Shown: positions 63,962-64,000 of the stretch, one piece after another
Layout: each line of letters starts with the position of its first letter
Position numbering within the stretch: position 1 is the first letter of the stretch
DNA from: Roseomonas sp. OT10
GTDB lineage: Bacteria > Pseudomonadota > Alphaproteobacteria > Acetobacterales > Acetobacteraceae
DNA: 64,000 bases
Direction: 5' to 3'
NCBI RefSeq assembly: GCF_020991085.1
Contig: NZ_CP087719.1
Span: 3,244,001-3,308,000, forward strand
Program-made: the position numbers and the translations under genes
Notes under the pieces: generated by a model
Database searches by the model: none
What the model was told of the DNA's origin: nothing
Seen by the model: only the letters and a program-made list of their open reading frames with translations

Positions 63962-64000
63962 CGGGATGCGGCGGCCCTTTGCCCGCAGGCTGGCGCCTGG

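Overview
The window is about 70% GC or higher by eye, densely coded, and rich in GTG/TTG starts and 1-4 bp start/stop overlaps. Gene content points to an alphaproteobacterium of the Acetobacteraceae/Rhodospirillales type (Roseomonas-like). The signs are a bcs cellulose operon of the BcsQ/BcsZ kind, split PntAA/PntAB transhydrogenase, several tripartite-tricarboxylate (Bug) receptors, a DUF2125 protein, and FtsE/FtsX beside LdtD/MepK-like cell-wall enzymes. This assignment is inferred from protein families, not from a marker gene. I saw no rRNA, tRNA, CRISPR array, transposase or phage gene.

Layout. 1-3171 (minus strand): start of a cellulose operon, read bcsZ > proline-rich BcsP-like > bcsQ > bcsA, with bcsA cut by the window edge. 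3496-6686 (plus): a three-gene pyrimidine-catabolism cassette of the URC type (GTP cyclohydrolase II-like Urc1, DUF1688 Urc4, uracil phosphoribosyltransferase). 6711-9964 (minus): cytochrome P450, PfkB kinase and an unknown protein. 10154-11443: a truncated-type Hsp70. 11625-18031 (plus): an ABC uptake operon with three NMT1/SsuA-type binding proteins, a 2-oxoglutarate-dependent oxygenase, a VOC protein, one ATPase and one permease, followed by a tartrate/malate dehydrogenase. 19569-23143 (minus): conserved small protein, DyP peroxidase and RoxA-like di-heme cytochrome. 23270-26074: a hybrid PAS histidine kinase whose receiver domain is cut by an in-frame amber codon. 26202-28583: split chromate transporter and DUF2125 protein.

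28618-34989 is a cell-envelope region: ChaC, a DUF218 protein, ftsX, ftsE with a long proline-rich tail, a zinc-ribbon membrane protein, an LdtD-like transpeptidase and a MepK-like peptidase. The convergent gap at 29242-29534 holds an AT-rich patch and three near-consensus DnaA boxes, and is a candidate replication origin or DnaA-binding locus. 35157-44001 carries a class III aminotransferase, YjbQ, PhoD, a BASS transporter with a divergent LysR regulator, and pntAA-pntAB-pntB.

44044-51330: a Bug receptor, a WD40 protein coupled to a CobW GTPase, a tiny Gly/Ser lipoprotein, the large YdiJ flavoprotein and a cupin. 51331-51847 is non-coding and holds two hairpin modules in inverted orientation. 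51848-57023 is a glycerol-3-phosphate uptake operon (ugpB-ugpA-ugpE-ugpQ, no ugpC) with a divergent SorC-type regulator. 57177-60182 is a FadR-type regulator divergent from a Bug receptor and an enolase-superfamily dehydratase, with a clear palindromic operator inside the shared promoter. 60777-63902 is a minus-strand catabolic set: Bug receptor, HMG-CoA-lyase-like protein and CaiB-type CoA-transferase.
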